Below are positions 48,591 through 61,975 of a DNA stretch of 64,000 nt, piece by piece. Each line of letters starts with the position of its first letter. Positions within the stretch are counted from its first letter, which is position 1. The notes under the pieces are model-generated. The model was not told the origin of the DNA. It did not search any database and worked only from the letters and a program-made list of their open reading frames with translations. The translations under genes were made by a program, and so were the position numbers. The DNA lies in assembly GCF_001649575.2 (NCBI RefSeq), contig NC_051445.1:6688625-6752624 (forward strand). Direction: 5' to 3'. The DNA is from Kryptolebias marmoratus (Eukaryota > Chordata > Actinopteri > Cyprinodontiformes > Rivulidae).

Positions 48591-51500
48591 GGCCTTGTTC
48601 CCGTGTGCTAAGCATTTTTTCACATTATTCTCCACCTAATATGCTAAGGAGACTGAGTGGGGTGGGGGTGGGGGTGAAGAAGGGAGGGAGAGGAGCTGTG
48701 TAGGTTTTGCTTTGTTAGAGGACTTCTTGTTTTTTTTTTGTTTTTTTTTTCTTCACAAAAATCAATGAATTAGAACCTTCCCCCATCTTCCACATGACTC
48801 TAATATTTATTTCAATGTCCTGTCAATAAATATAACAAGGTTAGTTTTATAACGGTTTACCCAGGGAATTCAATTCAAGGGAAGTTATATTTGTTCTTCC
48901 CGATTAAAAACAGGCAACCGATGTGGGTGAAACTACCACCAAACCACCTCTCCCCTTTTTCTCTTCTAACACTCCCCCAATCTCTCCACTGCCTTTTCCT
49001 TAAACACTTGCCCTTTTTGGCAACAAGGAAGATGTAATGCACTTCCAAACAGAAACACACACTTTGCCGCTTCCTCCGTCTGCGTGGTTACAAACGTTAC
49101 CAACCATGGTGGCCCACCATGTCAGACTCACCTGACTAATGAGCAGCAAGAAAACAAATAGGAGTCCTTCCGGTTAAATTAACGAGGAAGGAAACATGCC
49201 TCACCGAACATTTGTTTTATTATACTGCTCACCAGCTTTACAGCACACATGTGGGGGTTCACCACAATGATAATTCACTTTATGTAACTTAACAGATCAT
49301 GAATGATTACCTGTAGCTTCTAGCTTTACAGGTATATTTCCAACCATGGCACCAATTATGAGGAAAAATATACAATAATTTGGATATCTTTCTTAATAAT
49401 CATTTTCATTTTTGTCAAATCAATAATGGAATATTGCAAGTTATATTTCATTGTTTATATTTCACTCCAGTTTATATTAAACTGTTAACAAAATGTGAAT
49501 AAGTAGCAGGAGACACTACAAAGGTGTTGTTTGCCCATTTTAGTTGGAGGTTGTTTTTTAAAACTTTTTTTAAAAATTCTGTTGTCCTTCTGTTGTGCCA
49601 CCTTGCAGTGTTGCTCTCTAAGCACTGTGCTAGCAAAAATTCTAATTTTTTGCCTCTCTAGTTGCTTGCAGAGAACAGTGAGATAACCTCCGTGGTTCGA
49701 TCTTAATAATTAAAACACAGTGATATAAAGTGGAGCGCTGCTCTTTTATTTATGAGAGAAGTATGCGCAGTGATGTGATTGTGTTGAAACCAGGCAAGTC
49801 CTTGATCCCTGACATAAGGGTTTGTATTTTTACTGCATATTTGAATTTCAATGCCGGGACATGATCATCCCACCAGCAGGCCCAGTCACACACTCACACA
49901 CACACAACCTCACATTCAACCCCACCCGGTACTCATACACACTATCATTAGGCCTGTAGAGGTACGACAGGACGACAGGAAGGGCCATGATCGCATTACC
50001 TGTCAAATACCCACATCCATGTTCCTAAGCTAACAATTAAATGTAAATAAATAAATATAAAATCTCACAATAAGCCAATTAAAATTTAGGTGCCCTTAAT
50101 TTGTTGATTAACTTTTTTCTTGTTTTTGAAAATGAATAAATGATCCAAACAAAACTTCCTAGTTGGCTTGAAATACATAACGTTTTGTAATAATTTGTAG
50201 ACGTCTGATGTTCTATACAAGGTACATTCACAACGAGCAACATCGATGACCTCAGAGCTTATATCTGACCTATAAGTAAATATGTAGCTCTCTGTCTCTC
50301 ACTACATCTTATCAGTGAAGACACCGATTTGGTTAAGAGGCATTTTATTCACACCAATCCTGGAATCAACTATTACTTAAAGTACTCCTTCAGACCTGGT
50401 TTAAGTCTCCCCTTCATCAGTCCCATGTATGTGTGCTGAAAACATAGAAAGACTAAGAGCTTCCTTCACTGTTCCCCCCACCCTCACCTCCACCACCACA
50501 ACAGGGAGCTCTGAGGAAATCAATTACTCCCAGGGCGGGCGTGTCGGGCTGCAGGCGAGAGTCCATACATCCAGTATGGGGAATTATTTAGGAGAGAGAA
50601 GGAAAGGTATGAGGTGGGAAGAGGGAAGTGGAGGAAGCATGTAGCCCCGCTCTGGTCTCCCCTCGAAATCCTAATCCCTCAAGGCGACATGAGCCCATCT
50701 TCTCACATTACTCTACCGATACACTTCTCAATCCTGCTGTCTGACCGACTCATTAGATCCGCATTAGCTTCTCTTCTCTTAGCGCACTGCCAAACTGCTC
50801 CATCAAAAAAAACAATATGAAAGGGAAAAAAATAATAATACTATGCATTTATGAATGTCCTCACTAACACACGCTCACACACCCAAACAAACAGGCAGAG
50901 GTACAATGTCTTCACTACCCAAATACTGAATGTAATAAAGAAGAAAAGAGTGCATGAGCAGGTTGCACATGTGTGTTTTTTAATGTGGGAGTGATGCGGA
51001 TGTGTGTAAAAATATGGAGAGTGAAAACAGTCACCTTTGTCAGCACACACCTGCTCACTGAATGCACCTAAACATACACACGTTGTCTCACTTCTTTGCA
51101 CAATTTCTGCTTAAGACAAGCTGGTTAACAACAATTAGTTATCTTTAAAAAATAAAATGTAGAAAGAAATCCACTGTTGATTGTCAGGTTCTAACTGATG
51201 TTCCTCTCTGAAAGCTGGTTCCAGGTCAGTACCAGCATTTATTTTCTTTAGCTTAACACACCAACACTTACATTTGAATGTTTTACTTGTGGACCAAAAC
51301 ACCCACAGAGTAAGCATTTTATTACCATTTACTGTACATAGTGTTTGATAATTGCAAAAATATATAGATCACTAAATTCATCCTTTATGTCAGCTCCAGA
51401 TTAGACTGACAGGCTGATACTGCGTCTTGTAAATGTTAATTGATTTTTTACTTATTGGAGGAAATGTTCGCAGACAAAACATTACATATATATTAAGATA

Positions 51501-52819
51501 CCCTTATAAATGGCTAACAAATAGTTAATAACACAGTTGTTAATCAAGCTGTAAATGTTTTATTACAACACAGAGAAATAAGCTGATTTGATGGCATAAC
51601 TTCTAGTATTCATATCATGATGTATAAATTACAAAAGTCTAAAGTCTATTGCTATAGGATTTTTCTCTTCCACAGCTAAAAACTGTGACTTTTTTGAATG
51701 AAATGATTCAGTGTTTTTTTTCAGGGGTTTTTCTAAGTGAAGTGGCGAGTTAAGTTTTTTATGAAGTGTGACATTTTGATGTCCTTGAAACTTTCGTTCC
51801 AGCTTTCGTGTTGCACTGGACATTAATATGATATGTAAACAGAAAGGGTATGAACGAGTGAGAAAATTATAAATCTGCACATGTGAAAATGTGTTTTAAA
51901 AAGCAAAATAATTCACTCGTTTACTCAGATTTGAAGAATTAGCTGTATAGTCTGCAGTGATGATGAGAGAACAGAGCAAGCTTGTGGTTATCCGGCATAT
52001 TATAAAACACTGTTACTTTACAGGTTTAGCTTAAAACAGGATTGTTAAACAGAAAGCAACAATTTGAACATAGTACTGAATCCAGTGTTTCACACATGAT
52101 ATTCTAGATTGTTTTGAAAATCAGATAAGAAGACAGTGATTCATACATGAAATTCTCACATCTTGACTTTGACTCTTTGGTTCAGTGGGTTCTTCTCTAA
52201 TATTCTCCTTGATGCTTCTAAGCTCCTGCCATATACATTGACTCTGAGCAAAGAAGGGAAGCTTTCTCGTCTCGTTGCAATGTAGGGGGTGGAGAACCAG
52301 AAGGATGTAGGGTGGAGAGGAGGGAAGATGGAAGAATCTTAAGGCCTTGCTGGGGTCTCAGGTCATTAAATATCTATGCTGAGGAGTGCTCAACACCTCC
52401 AAACTTCCCCCTGCACACACACCACATCGTTCTGCCTTTTAAAACTTCACCATCCACCTTCTGTTTTGTGCATTCTTCCCCGTTTTGCTTCACCTTCCCA
52501 TTTTTTTTCTATGTCTGATACACACTCTGTTTACAACCTTTGGAAATTCACATAAAGAGGAATAGAACATCACACAGGTAAAAACATACAAATCAGTGTA
52601 ACCACGAATAAATCTAACCACAAATTCTTTACACACTTTATCCATGGTTGCTCTCAGCAGCTCCTCCCCACTAATTGAGTCACAAACAATGAGTTTGCAT
52701 CACAACTACCTGAAGAGGCTACGCTTCATATCCTTACCAATACACACCCACACACACACTAACAAAAACCCACGCTCTGTACACCACACAGAAATACCCC
52801 ATCCCCAGACCCCCTATTT
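48591..52819. other. Intergenic DNA, nothing strongly supported
   Basis: Mostly AT-rich with short G, T and CA runs (G-rich 48658-48690, T runs 48731-48750, CA-rich 49890-49910 and 52742-52760). A GC-balanced patch lies at 50460-50780. Frames on both strands lack domains. No RNA genes seen. Confidence 0.45.
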
Positions 52820-53000
52820 GATTCTATTAATAGCTAATACACACCATCATTAGCATGCATGAAAACCTCCCCTGCACTATTAATAGGACATGTCCAAATC
52901 ACTGCTGTCGCATTAGTGGCTAACCGCTGCAGCTCAGGGACTTTAAGTGTTGCTAACCGAGCGTGCCTGGTTTATTATGCCTTGTGTGAATAATAAAATA
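52820..53000. promoter_or_regulatory. Candidate conserved non-coding element
   Basis: Contains CTATTAATAGCTAATAC (TATTAATA palindrome), ATCATTAGCATGCATG, CACTATTAATAGGAC (second TATTAATA), CGCATTAGTGGCTAACCG and GTGAATAATAAAATAC. The two ATTAAT-palindrome sites lie about 65 bases apart in repeat-free DNA. Confidence 0.42.
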
Positions 53001-54084
53001 CCCTGCTTCTTTCTGCTTGTCGTCTCTGTGTCTCTCTCCAATCTTCTCCTGCCACAGTTTCTGCCATCACTGCACCTCTGCATACATGGCTGAACTCGGC
53101 ATTGCACTTTGTTTGAACAATGAGTTGCACTATCATCCTCATAGCCTGGAATTTTAAAAGTTATTTCCTATTAGTTCAAGCCAATGTTGATAAGATTTAA
53201 AAGAGAGGAAGATGTTAATGAGTGCTTAGAGTTATGCAACTTCTCTCCCACTTTTTATCTGTTTTTGTCTTATTGTAACACTGAACACAAACTGCATGTG
53301 AGTTCTTACGGTCATCATTTGTAAAACACTTCATAATAATTTCTGGTAGTATAATTATCAGAAAGAAAAACATTCTTCTAATATTTTTTAAAACAGTTTT
53401 CTGTAATATGTTTAAAAAATACACCAAAAATATACACTTATCACAGTAGCAACAAATGAGTTTGTGTACAGAGTTTTTTCTTGTATAATTATACCAAAGT
53501 GTGACTGTGAATTGAGCTGAAACAAATTGTGAATTCAAAATACCTTAATCAGAAATCATTTTAATAGCTAGTTAGTTTGTTTCTGTAATGCCACTAAAGC
53601 TCTCTCAACTTACTAAATTCAGATTATTGTGAATTTAATCTTTTTTTTATTTTGTGGTAAGCAAAACAGTTTACTCAATTCTACAAAAAGATAAATACCA
53701 TCAAGCTGACTGCATGAATTAAGCTTCATATGTTTGAACATTTGAGAATTAATTGGTGGTATAAATTTTGAAATATAATTGTTTTAATTTATTCTTCTTT
53801 TTTTATGTTTTTGTTCTTTGCAAAAGCATTAAATCTTTTCTGTTTAACTGCAGCATTTCTTCAAAACTGTCTTGCAGAAGTATCATTTGATATGCCTTTG
53901 ATCGAATGTGTACATACATTTATAGACATTTATAGATATATATGTTGTTGCAGGATAAAATAATTAATTATTTTGCATTGATTTAAAGTTGACAGATGAT
54001 ATTTTAGGTTAAAATAAAAGAGGATAATATGCCAGTGGCTTTAGTAGTGTAACAAAATGAATGTCAGGTGTTGGTAAAAATTTG
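53001..54084. other. AT-rich intergenic DNA
   Basis: No gene or named repeat. Short 'atttatagacatttatag' duplication at about 53918-53935. Confidence 0.5.
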
Positions 54085-54480
54085 AAACTTATCTTTTCAA
54101 ACTATTCTGTAAAGTGGTAAAATGCAGCACATCTCTCTGTCCCTTTAAAGTCTTTTTTGTTTGTATTTGGAACTTCTCCTTTAAGTTTCCTTTACTTTTT
54201 TTTTTTGCTCTTTTTCCATCACTCTCTCTTTCAAACGTCCCATGGGAAGGTATTTTTGTGTAACACACCAACAAGGAGAAAAAAAGAAAGAAGGTGCCTT
54301 AAATGCTCAGCTTATCTCTTTGAGGTTCTTTTGCTGTTTTTCTGCATTACTTTGACTGTTTTATTAATTCTGTTTGTTAAACACAGAAGGTTAACTGATG
54401 AATAAAAATAAAAAGGTGCATCACTGAATCTGACTAAAGCATATTTCTAAATTTATGTGGATTTTGTTTTTGTTAATTGA
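54085..54480 (+). repeat. Unclassified duplicated segment, copy A
   Basis: Related in direct orientation to 60232-60650. Shared ordered strings: CTTTTCAAACTAT, CTTTAAGTTTCCTTTAC, TTTTGCTCTTTTTCCATCA, GTCCCATGGGAAGG followed by ATTTTTGTGTAACACACCAACA (shown here in pieces of 14 and 20), and CTGACTAAAGCATATTTC. Divergence is high with several indels. The best-matching block reads in different frames in the two copies, so the similarity is not protein-coding. No known repeat family recognised. Confidence 0.65.
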
Positions 54481-57002
54481 ACTCATTACGTTTGTCTTTA
54501 TTTTTGTCATAACTAATAATATACATTACAAACTTAATTTCAATGTTCATTTTGTAGTGGCCCATGTTTGTCGTCGTGGCCTTGTAGATTTGTTATTAGC
54601 TTGTGAAATAACAAAGACCTATAGACAAGTCCCTAAATAGAAACCCGTATTTTCCTAAAGGTTTATTGATTTGAAGCAGTTCAACTAATTAAGGCAATAG
54701 TTAACAAAAGCAAAACATACAAAGAACAAAGAATCATGATAATGACTGAAGAATGTTCCACAGCAGGTGAAATAACAGGACAGCAATATAATTCACTGAC
54801 ATCATTGTTGATACTGGCACGTGGTTTTCTTTTTGTTGTCTTCTATTCTTTAATTTATTTCTCTTTTGCAACTCTGCATTTATAGTTTTTCTCCTTTTTC
54901 TCCTCACCACCTTAATATAACTGTGACTAAGCTACCATTTAAGTTTACATATTAGTGTCTCATTTTTACACATGAGTAAGGCGGCATATCTACACACAGT
55001 GTGTGTGTGTGTGTTTGTGAAATCCAGGTTCCTGTGGTGTTGACAGGTCTCTTGCATGTCCCAACCACTCTAAACAAACTAAGGTTGGGTTTAATCTTAT
55101 AATGGCTGAGAGAGGCCTTCTTAAAGCAAATCACAATGCATTGACCAAAAGGCTCATGCATTATTCAGGCCTCCTCTTTTTCATACCACACAACTTCGGC
55201 CATGTTCACGTACACACACCGACTAACACACACAGGCTCATTTGCACTCACCGTTTGGTCTCTATAAGCTATGTGAGCGGTCACACAGACTTTTGTTGTA
55301 AATCAAATGATGAACCATGTCTGCTTTGATTGAATTAGTTGTCATTGGACAAATGAAGTAAGAACTGTTTCCTAATTATATGAATTTTAGTTTGCGGTCA
55401 TATTATTTTTCTGGCAATTTGCCAAATTATTAATTTTCTAAGTTATATTACCATCTAAAATTAACAATATTTATATATATAATAAAGTCTCTTAATGTAA
55501 AATGAAAGGAACCGTTGCTCTATTTTGTGTTTATGGACACAGGTTTACCTGTGCTCAACATCACTCTGTGGCACTAATAAAAAACTAACAGTAAGAAAAT
55601 AACTATTTGTTAGATATGACTAATAGAGTAATATGATGGATAGAAAAAAATAATGAATAAAAAGATGACAAGCTTAAATGTTTAACAGATGTGATATTTG
55701 ATATTTCATACTCTGATGTAAGTCCTTTATATTACTGAATTGGAAACTGATGCATGATGCATGAAGTTGTAATCAGTAGATATATGTCCTTTATTTGATG
55801 ATTAGTTAAGATATATGCTTATATAAACACACACAAATCACCCAAACCAGCACACATTGGCTCAGTCTCAAACTGGTTTGTATACTCAGCTCCTGTGTGT
55901 CTTGCTTTATCTTTAATTAGCTCCTTTGCTGCCACAGCCCTGCCAGTAGATGCAGGTTGTGCCTCTGTCTTGCATCTTTCTGTAATTCCATCCTTACTTC
56001 CTCCTATGTCTCACCTTTAGCCTTTACACTCACCTACCCTGCTCTTTTCAAAAGACTTTTGTGTATTCTCTGACCCTCCTTGCATTTATAGAGCGCATCA
56101 AGGTTAAAGCAACATAATGAAAAACAAAACTGAACACTGAAAAACTTTCCATTTCACCTTTAAGAATATGCTAAATCTGATTATCTGAATAAGCTTTCTT
56201 TGAAGGTACATAAAAATTATTAATAAGGTTCTTTTTTCACTACTTAAATTTAAAATCATAAGACTGAAATCTATTTGCTTTCACATCTGTGTCAGTTATA
56301 GTCATTTGTATTGTTTCAGGGTGTCTATCCATTAATTATTTGTGAAATCAATACTCAAAGAGCAGTTCGAAGAAACTGTTTCAAATTTTGGCCGTGTTTC
56401 CACTGGGCCTCTATAAAAACTGATTAAAATCTAACTTTCAAATAATTACCTAAGGGGAAAAAGTGATGACATAACTGTATTTAAAAACGTGATTTAAATT
56501 GGATAAATTAGAAACAAAAAGGCTGATTATGATTGTGCTTTAGGTATGTCAAAAATCAAATTTGTTACAATAATACAAGCGACACATTTTATTCAATTTC
56601 CCTAAAGTTTTCACTACATAGAAGTTTGAACAGGCAGGATGTACAATGTAATTTGACTGGTTTGCAAAGACACATAACTAACAATAAGTGTTAATTAAAC
56701 ATATTTGTAATTATTTTCCTGTTTCGGTTTTTGCAAACCATACATGTCTAGCAGTTATCATATTTAAGACACTTTTTACTTAGGTTTGCATTTCTTAATG
56801 TATCAGGATGTGTAGATGAAGTGGTTTTGTTTGTTTGAAAACAGAGGTGCTGGTTGTGGATTTGTGTATTATTTCGAACATTGTCCTCTTTCATGAGACA
56901 ACAGAGCCATGTTTGGCCTGAAGGGACACTTATAAACATGTGAATATGCCTCGACCCAGACACAAAGAGATGACACCATATAAGCACACATGCACACATG
57001 TG

Positions 57003-57020
57003 CACACACACACACACACA
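57003..57020. repeat. (CA)n repeat
   Basis: Nine CA units. A second (AC)n of about ten units lies at 57119-57138. Confidence 0.9.
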
Positions 57021-57201
57021 TGAGGAGAAAGACAGACACAAATACAGACAGTGTGGACATAAGCAAGACTATGCAAGGTGTTTGGTGAATTAATAAATAT
57101 ACTCATGCATGCATGAGCACACACACACACACACACACTGACACACATGCAGCCCCTTACTCCTACTCACCTTAATTGGCCCACCAAGCATCACTTAAGA
57201 A

Positions 57202-57366
57202 GCCTTTGAGACGGAGAGAGTGTGAGATAGACATGGAGGAGGAGAAAGGGGGAGTTCAGAGATATAGACTGAAAAAGGAAAGAGATGGAGTCGTAGTGAG
57301 GAGGAGGAGATGGGAAGAAAGGAAGAGGGAGGGCAGAAGGCACAAGGAGAAGAGGGAAGGGAAGCT
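57202..57366. repeat. Polypurine (GA-rich) tract
   Basis: The + strand is dominated by A and G ('gaggaggag', 'ggaaagaga', 'agaagaggga') for about 165 bp. The arginine/lysine-rich frame across it is a composition artefact. Confidence 0.75.
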
Positions 57367-57514
57367 CCTTGTGTGTTTCTGGGGGTAATTACAGATGCAG
57401 ATTTGCGTTGCCACTTGCAACATGGCTGAATTCATTTCCATCTTCGCTTTGCCCTTCCCTGGTGCCCCTGGGGAGTCAGAGACAGAACTGTGTATCTTTG
57501 CCTGTTTGTGTGTG

Positions 57515-57570
57515 GTGTGTGTGTGTGTGTGTGTGTGTGTGGGGGGGGGTGTGTGTGTGTGTGTGNGGGG
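57515..57570. repeat. Compound (GT)n-(G)n-(GT)n microsatellite with an undetermined base
   Basis: GT units, a run of about ten G, more GT units, then N at 57566 and G4. The N indicates unresolved sequence in a slippery repeat. Confidence 0.95.
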
Positions 57571-60231
57571 TGAATGTTGAAGGAGGCAAATCTGGGAATC
57601 TGCATAACAAGCTTGAAAAGAAAAGCGGTAAGAGGAAGAAGAGTACGAGAAAGTGGAGCTGGTGCCCTGAAGAGAGGAGAGCTCGAGTGTGTTGAGTACA
57701 GGGCAGCTATACAAGATGACGCGACTCAGTTAATTCTGAAAATCTGACTTTAGTGACCAAAAAAGAAAATGACTTGTTAAAGGATGGACCACTGTTATGT
57801 TTGAAACTTTGACATCTAAACTTGGTGAAAGTTATCTGTTCTGCAGAGGCATGCGAGATATTTGCAAACACCTACATAATGATTAGATGTGAACTCCACA
57901 CCGGAGACGCCATCAGTATACATTCTGTGCCACATAGATTCATCAATCAAAAGAAAATATCTGAAAGTCAATTTAATCCACTTTTGAGTGATTGATAGCT
58001 CAACAAAACTACCTAAATTGCACTCCTGCAGTAAAATCCACCCACTTGCTGTCCTCTGCAGATTGAATCAGTCAAAAACTATTTAAAATGCAACTTCCTG
58101 ACTTCATCTTTACTTTCACTAAAAGGAAGGGTTTATATAAATCAGCTAAACTTTGGTTTAATAACATTTTTTTAAAACAGCAATTATTTCTCGAATAAAC
58201 ACTCTTTAACAACAATAGTCTGCCAAGAGAAAAACAGCGTTTTCTTTAACATAAAATCAAAAATCTGTAGGATGCTGACGGTCCTCACCCTGTTTACATT
58301 CTGAAAGAGTACAGGTGTTTGATGCCATAGTGAAATCCCTGTGGTGTGTTTACCACCGACTTGTCCTTTTGTCAGTAGAAGATTGATGGAGACCTGTGTA
58401 AGCCCTCAGTGTACTTGTGTTGGTGTAATGACAGCATATGACCACCGGGGGCTTAGTGATCACAGTAGCTGTGAGTGTGAATCACAGAGAAAAACACATA
58501 CAAAATAAAAATAAACTACAAAAAGAAAAAAAAATGTTTATCAATGGCATGCCTGATGTATAATTAAAATGTGTCTAAAGATGATATGTTTAAGTGCATT
58601 TACTGTAGTTGAAATCTTAATCTGCAACCCCACTCTGTTTTTCTGTCTTTGTATCTTTTGTTTGTTTTAGGCTATTGTCTCTAGAGATAAGGCATCATAC
58701 AAAGAGTGATGAATAGTCACTGAATCTATCTTCATTCTTATCCCTTTATGTAAAAAAAAGAGAAAAAATACACAAAAAACAACAAAAAAAACAACCGTCT
58801 TCCACACATCTGCCTACATACACACTCCCGTTCCTGTTAGACCACCTGGCTTCCCGCTGCCAGTCCGCCAGCCAGCTCAGCAGCCAGAGACTTGGCCCGA
58901 TTAATTATCTTCCTGCTAATTGAATGTAGAGGGACTCTACAGGGATGGGTCATTAAACTGATGCAGCGTATGTTTGTCTCCACTGTTTATCTATCCACAG
59001 CTAAAAGATACATCATTGCTCACAGGCACAAACACAAGCAAACTCACACACATTATGCAAGGATGCAGATATCTCATGTGTGCTTATAAATCTAAATGAC
59101 ACATACTCACACAGTCATTCACAAACTCACAAACACTACAAAAAGAATTAGATGAAATTTGGGTTATTACAGTGCTACTGATCACAGAATAACACAATGA
59201 CTGAATTGTTAAAGGTGAAATTTAACATCTGGCATCATTCAGTTTAGAAATTAAAAACATAATAGCAGCTAATTCTTACATTTGAATCTAGTGAAAATTT
59301 GATTTGTTGTCATTATAATTATCTACAGAAATCAATGATAATTGTTAGTTAACTGGAAACCAATACATGATGTGTAATGTGATATTGACAGATTAAGTAT
59401 CGATTATTCTGGGATAATAAATAGTTAAAATAGCAAATTAAAGACTAGATGATAAATCAGTTAGCAAAATTGCAGTCGATTCATTTTGCAATTGAGGAAC
59501 TTTGTGTTCATAATTTTATCAGCAGACATATTAGTTGTGTGAAGTTTCTAAAGCTTTTCAGAAATTTAATGCATGAAAACATCTCATGTACTAAGTCTTT
59601 TGTCTATTTGGATCAAATAATGACTATTTTTAAAAGCATGTAAAATGTTTTATGTGTCGTGTGTGCTCATCAAACCTGATTATGCTCATTATTTTATAAC
59701 TATGTGTTACATTTATACTTTTTCATTTTTTGAGTTTAAGTACTGCACAAACTCCATGGGATACACAAACACTCACTGACCATTTGTTGATTCTTTTTGG
59801 AGCTTTCATTAATGTAAATGAGTAAATAAATAAATAATGCAAAGACAGTTTATGCGTGACAAGCAAAACTTTCAATCTCAACATTATACAGTTAATATTT
59901 CAGTGCTAATATAAAAGGAGTCTTAGGTAAAGGAGGTCTTTTCTTTTAGTCTCATATCTTTCTTCATCACACACTTCCTTTTACTAGTGTCATGTAAACA
60001 TGAAACTAACTTGTGTTAAAAAGGGAATGTAATGTTAATGCAAACTAGGTGAATGAGGTTGGTAATTCTTTATGTGAGTTTATTTATCTTGTTACATTTA
60101 AAAAAGAATCTTAGGTACTTAACGGATAAACAAATTCAACATGTATTTCAGATCAGTCTGATCATAATCTACTTCATTCAATATATGCAGTCGTTTTCAC
60201 ACCAATTACCATCCAAATGAGTTTAATAAAT

Positions 60232-60650
60232 TCAGCTTTACTTTTCAAACTATGCCTTAACAATTTAAAGTTCAAATCTCCTGTTTTAATAACTGATGTG
60301 GAAACTTCTTAAAATCCCACTTTTTCTTTGAAAAACTCCTCTAAGTTTCCCTTTACCACATTTTTTCTAAGTCTTCTTTTGCTCTTCTTCTATCATTCTT
60401 TCCCTCACTTCACTTCACGCAGCACATGTCCCATGGGACAGCATTTTTGCGTAACACCTCAACATGCAGAGGATAAGAGAGACGGAGTATTAACTGTTCT
60501 GCTAAACTGCAGTTTTTTCATGCTACCTTTTTCTGCTGTGTTCATTCCCTTTTGTTTATCTCAGAAGGCTCAATCCACATTCTTTGTTTCTTTCCTGTTT
60601 ATGTCTGTGTTTGGGAGTCTAACTAAAGTGCATTTTTCAATATGTGTTTT
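60232..60650 (+). repeat. Unclassified duplicated segment, copy B
   Basis: Counterpart of 54085-54480 about 6.15 kb away, same orientation. Key strings: CTTTTCAAACTATG, CTCTAAGTTTCCCTTTACC, TTTTGCTCTTCTTCTATCA, GTCCCATGGGACAGC, ATTTTTGCGTAACACCTCAAC and GTCTAACTAAAGTGCATTTTTC (each 20 bases or fewer when read as separate cores). The 150-codon frame at 60328-60780 that spans it is not preserved in copy A, so coding is unlikely. Confidence 0.65.
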
Positions 60651-61359
60651 AAATTTTAAATCAAACTTAGGTTGCTTTTATGCTACTCATATCATTGCTA
60701 CTGTATACTGTAAATTTGATTTTAATGTACCATTAGGAGGTGGGTTAGTAAACACAACAATAAAAGCATACTCAGGGTAAATGTTTATTTTAAGTACGGA
60801 TAAATAACTTTTAAACATTATAAAAAACATAAAAATATATAAAATACGTTTAACGAAAGTAGTTTTCATTTCACAAACTCCTTTTTTTTATATTTTCTTT
60901 CATGTTTGAAGTTGATGTGTTTTAATGGACTAGAATTAGTCCCTCATCTTGGACTTATGGATTTATTATTGGATGGAAGCAGCAGGCCTATGGGTAAGGG
61001 CCCAAGATATAGAAAAAAAAAGATTGCAATATGCATTCAGTTTATACTAATTATAAGTAAACTGAATTTCAAAACAAAAATCATGTTTAGCAAAACATCC
61101 AGTACCCTGTTATGTGTGGTATTGTTTTCACTTTATAATGTTTATATATATGAAATGGTAACATTTTGTAAGTTGATATCAGTAGGATACAAAGAACTTG
61201 GAGAGCTGTTGCCATATTTATCTTGTTGTTGCTTTTCTGAGCCTGCAGTTTTTGTGTATTTGTGTTTACTGGTCTGAGTATTCAGCTTCAAATATTAAAC
61301 CCTTTGTTGGCTGGTAAAGGCTGACAGCTAACACAGAGGCCCATTCCCCCCACATGCCT
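60651..61359. other. AT-rich intergenic DNA
   Basis: No coding or repeat signal. The frame at 60906-61277 is a hydrophobic translation of AT-rich DNA. Confidence 0.5.
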
Positions 61360-61505
61360 GCACACATAATGGCCATTTCACAACTTGTCTGGAGGTAATG
61401 GAGCCTGGCTGGGCCTACGTAGATGGATGACCCCAAATGAGGAATGAAACAAGTGATCTTGAAAAACTGACTGGGCCTTTTGGTGCATTTAGAGCTCCTA
61501 GAGAT
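61360..61505. promoter_or_regulatory. Candidate conserved non-coding element
   Basis: Repeat-free block with CATAATGGCCATTTC, GGAGGTAATGGAGCC, GGGCCTACGTAGATGG and AAGTGATCTTGAAAAAC. It stands out from the AT-rich flanks. Confidence 0.33.
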
Positions 61506-61779
61506 CAAAGCTGGACAATCAAACTTCCTCTTTTAGTAAAAATTTAAAAATTGTAGAATACTCATTTTGTTGATGAGAAATGGGTTGTGGTGTAAGAGAC
61601 AACTCTGCATTTAACTCTAGGAAAAATATTCAACTATGTACACCTGACAAATTTAAGTTGACTTTGACCATCAAAATGACCTAAATTGTGGCACGGTCCA
61701 CTCTTCGCCTTGAAAATCACCTGAACCAAAACACAACTTGACTGTGCTGGTATTTCAACTGGACATCTGAGGCGAGCAG
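61506..61779. other. Intergenic DNA, nothing recognised
   Basis: Short AT-rich interval with no signal. Confidence 0.5.
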
Positions 61780-61975
61780 CAGTCGACGTTATAAATGGCA
61801 TGTGGTGGATAATATCAATACTCTGTGATTGGACTGAGCCTGCTGAGCTGCGAAAGGTCATGGAGAAGCAAACTGCTGATTGTTTTCCAAAGACAGCCTA
61901 TTGAGGTTTATCTGATAGGAGTCATTTAGTTTAAGGATGCACTCAGAAGCAAAGTTATTAGTCTGTGTCATGCAT
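61780..61975. promoter_or_regulatory. Candidate conserved non-coding element
   Basis: Contains CTGATTGTTTTCC (SOX/FOX-like), CTATTGAGG, GTTTATCTGATAGG (GATA-type), AAAGTTATTAGTC and CATGCATCC in repeat-free DNA. Confidence 0.33.

Larger units (their letters stand above)
54481..60231. other. Intergenic DNA between the two related segments
   Basis: AT-rich, with GT/CA repeats at 54999-55014, 57003-57020, 57119-57138 and 57515-57565, a purine-rich tract at 57202-57366, one undetermined base (57566) and an A-rich patch at 58752-58795. Frames at 56748-57148 and 57256-57714 translate the repeats. No gene supported. Confidence 0.5.

Noticed and set aside
57256..57714. 152-codon frame on the - strand
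   Set aside because: Passes through the undetermined base, a compound GT microsatellite and a polypurine tract; Ser/Thr/His-rich translation is meaningless.
60328..60780. 150-codon frame on the + strand
   Set aside because: Overlaps duplicated segment B; the corresponding segment A does not keep the frame, so protein selection is unlikely.
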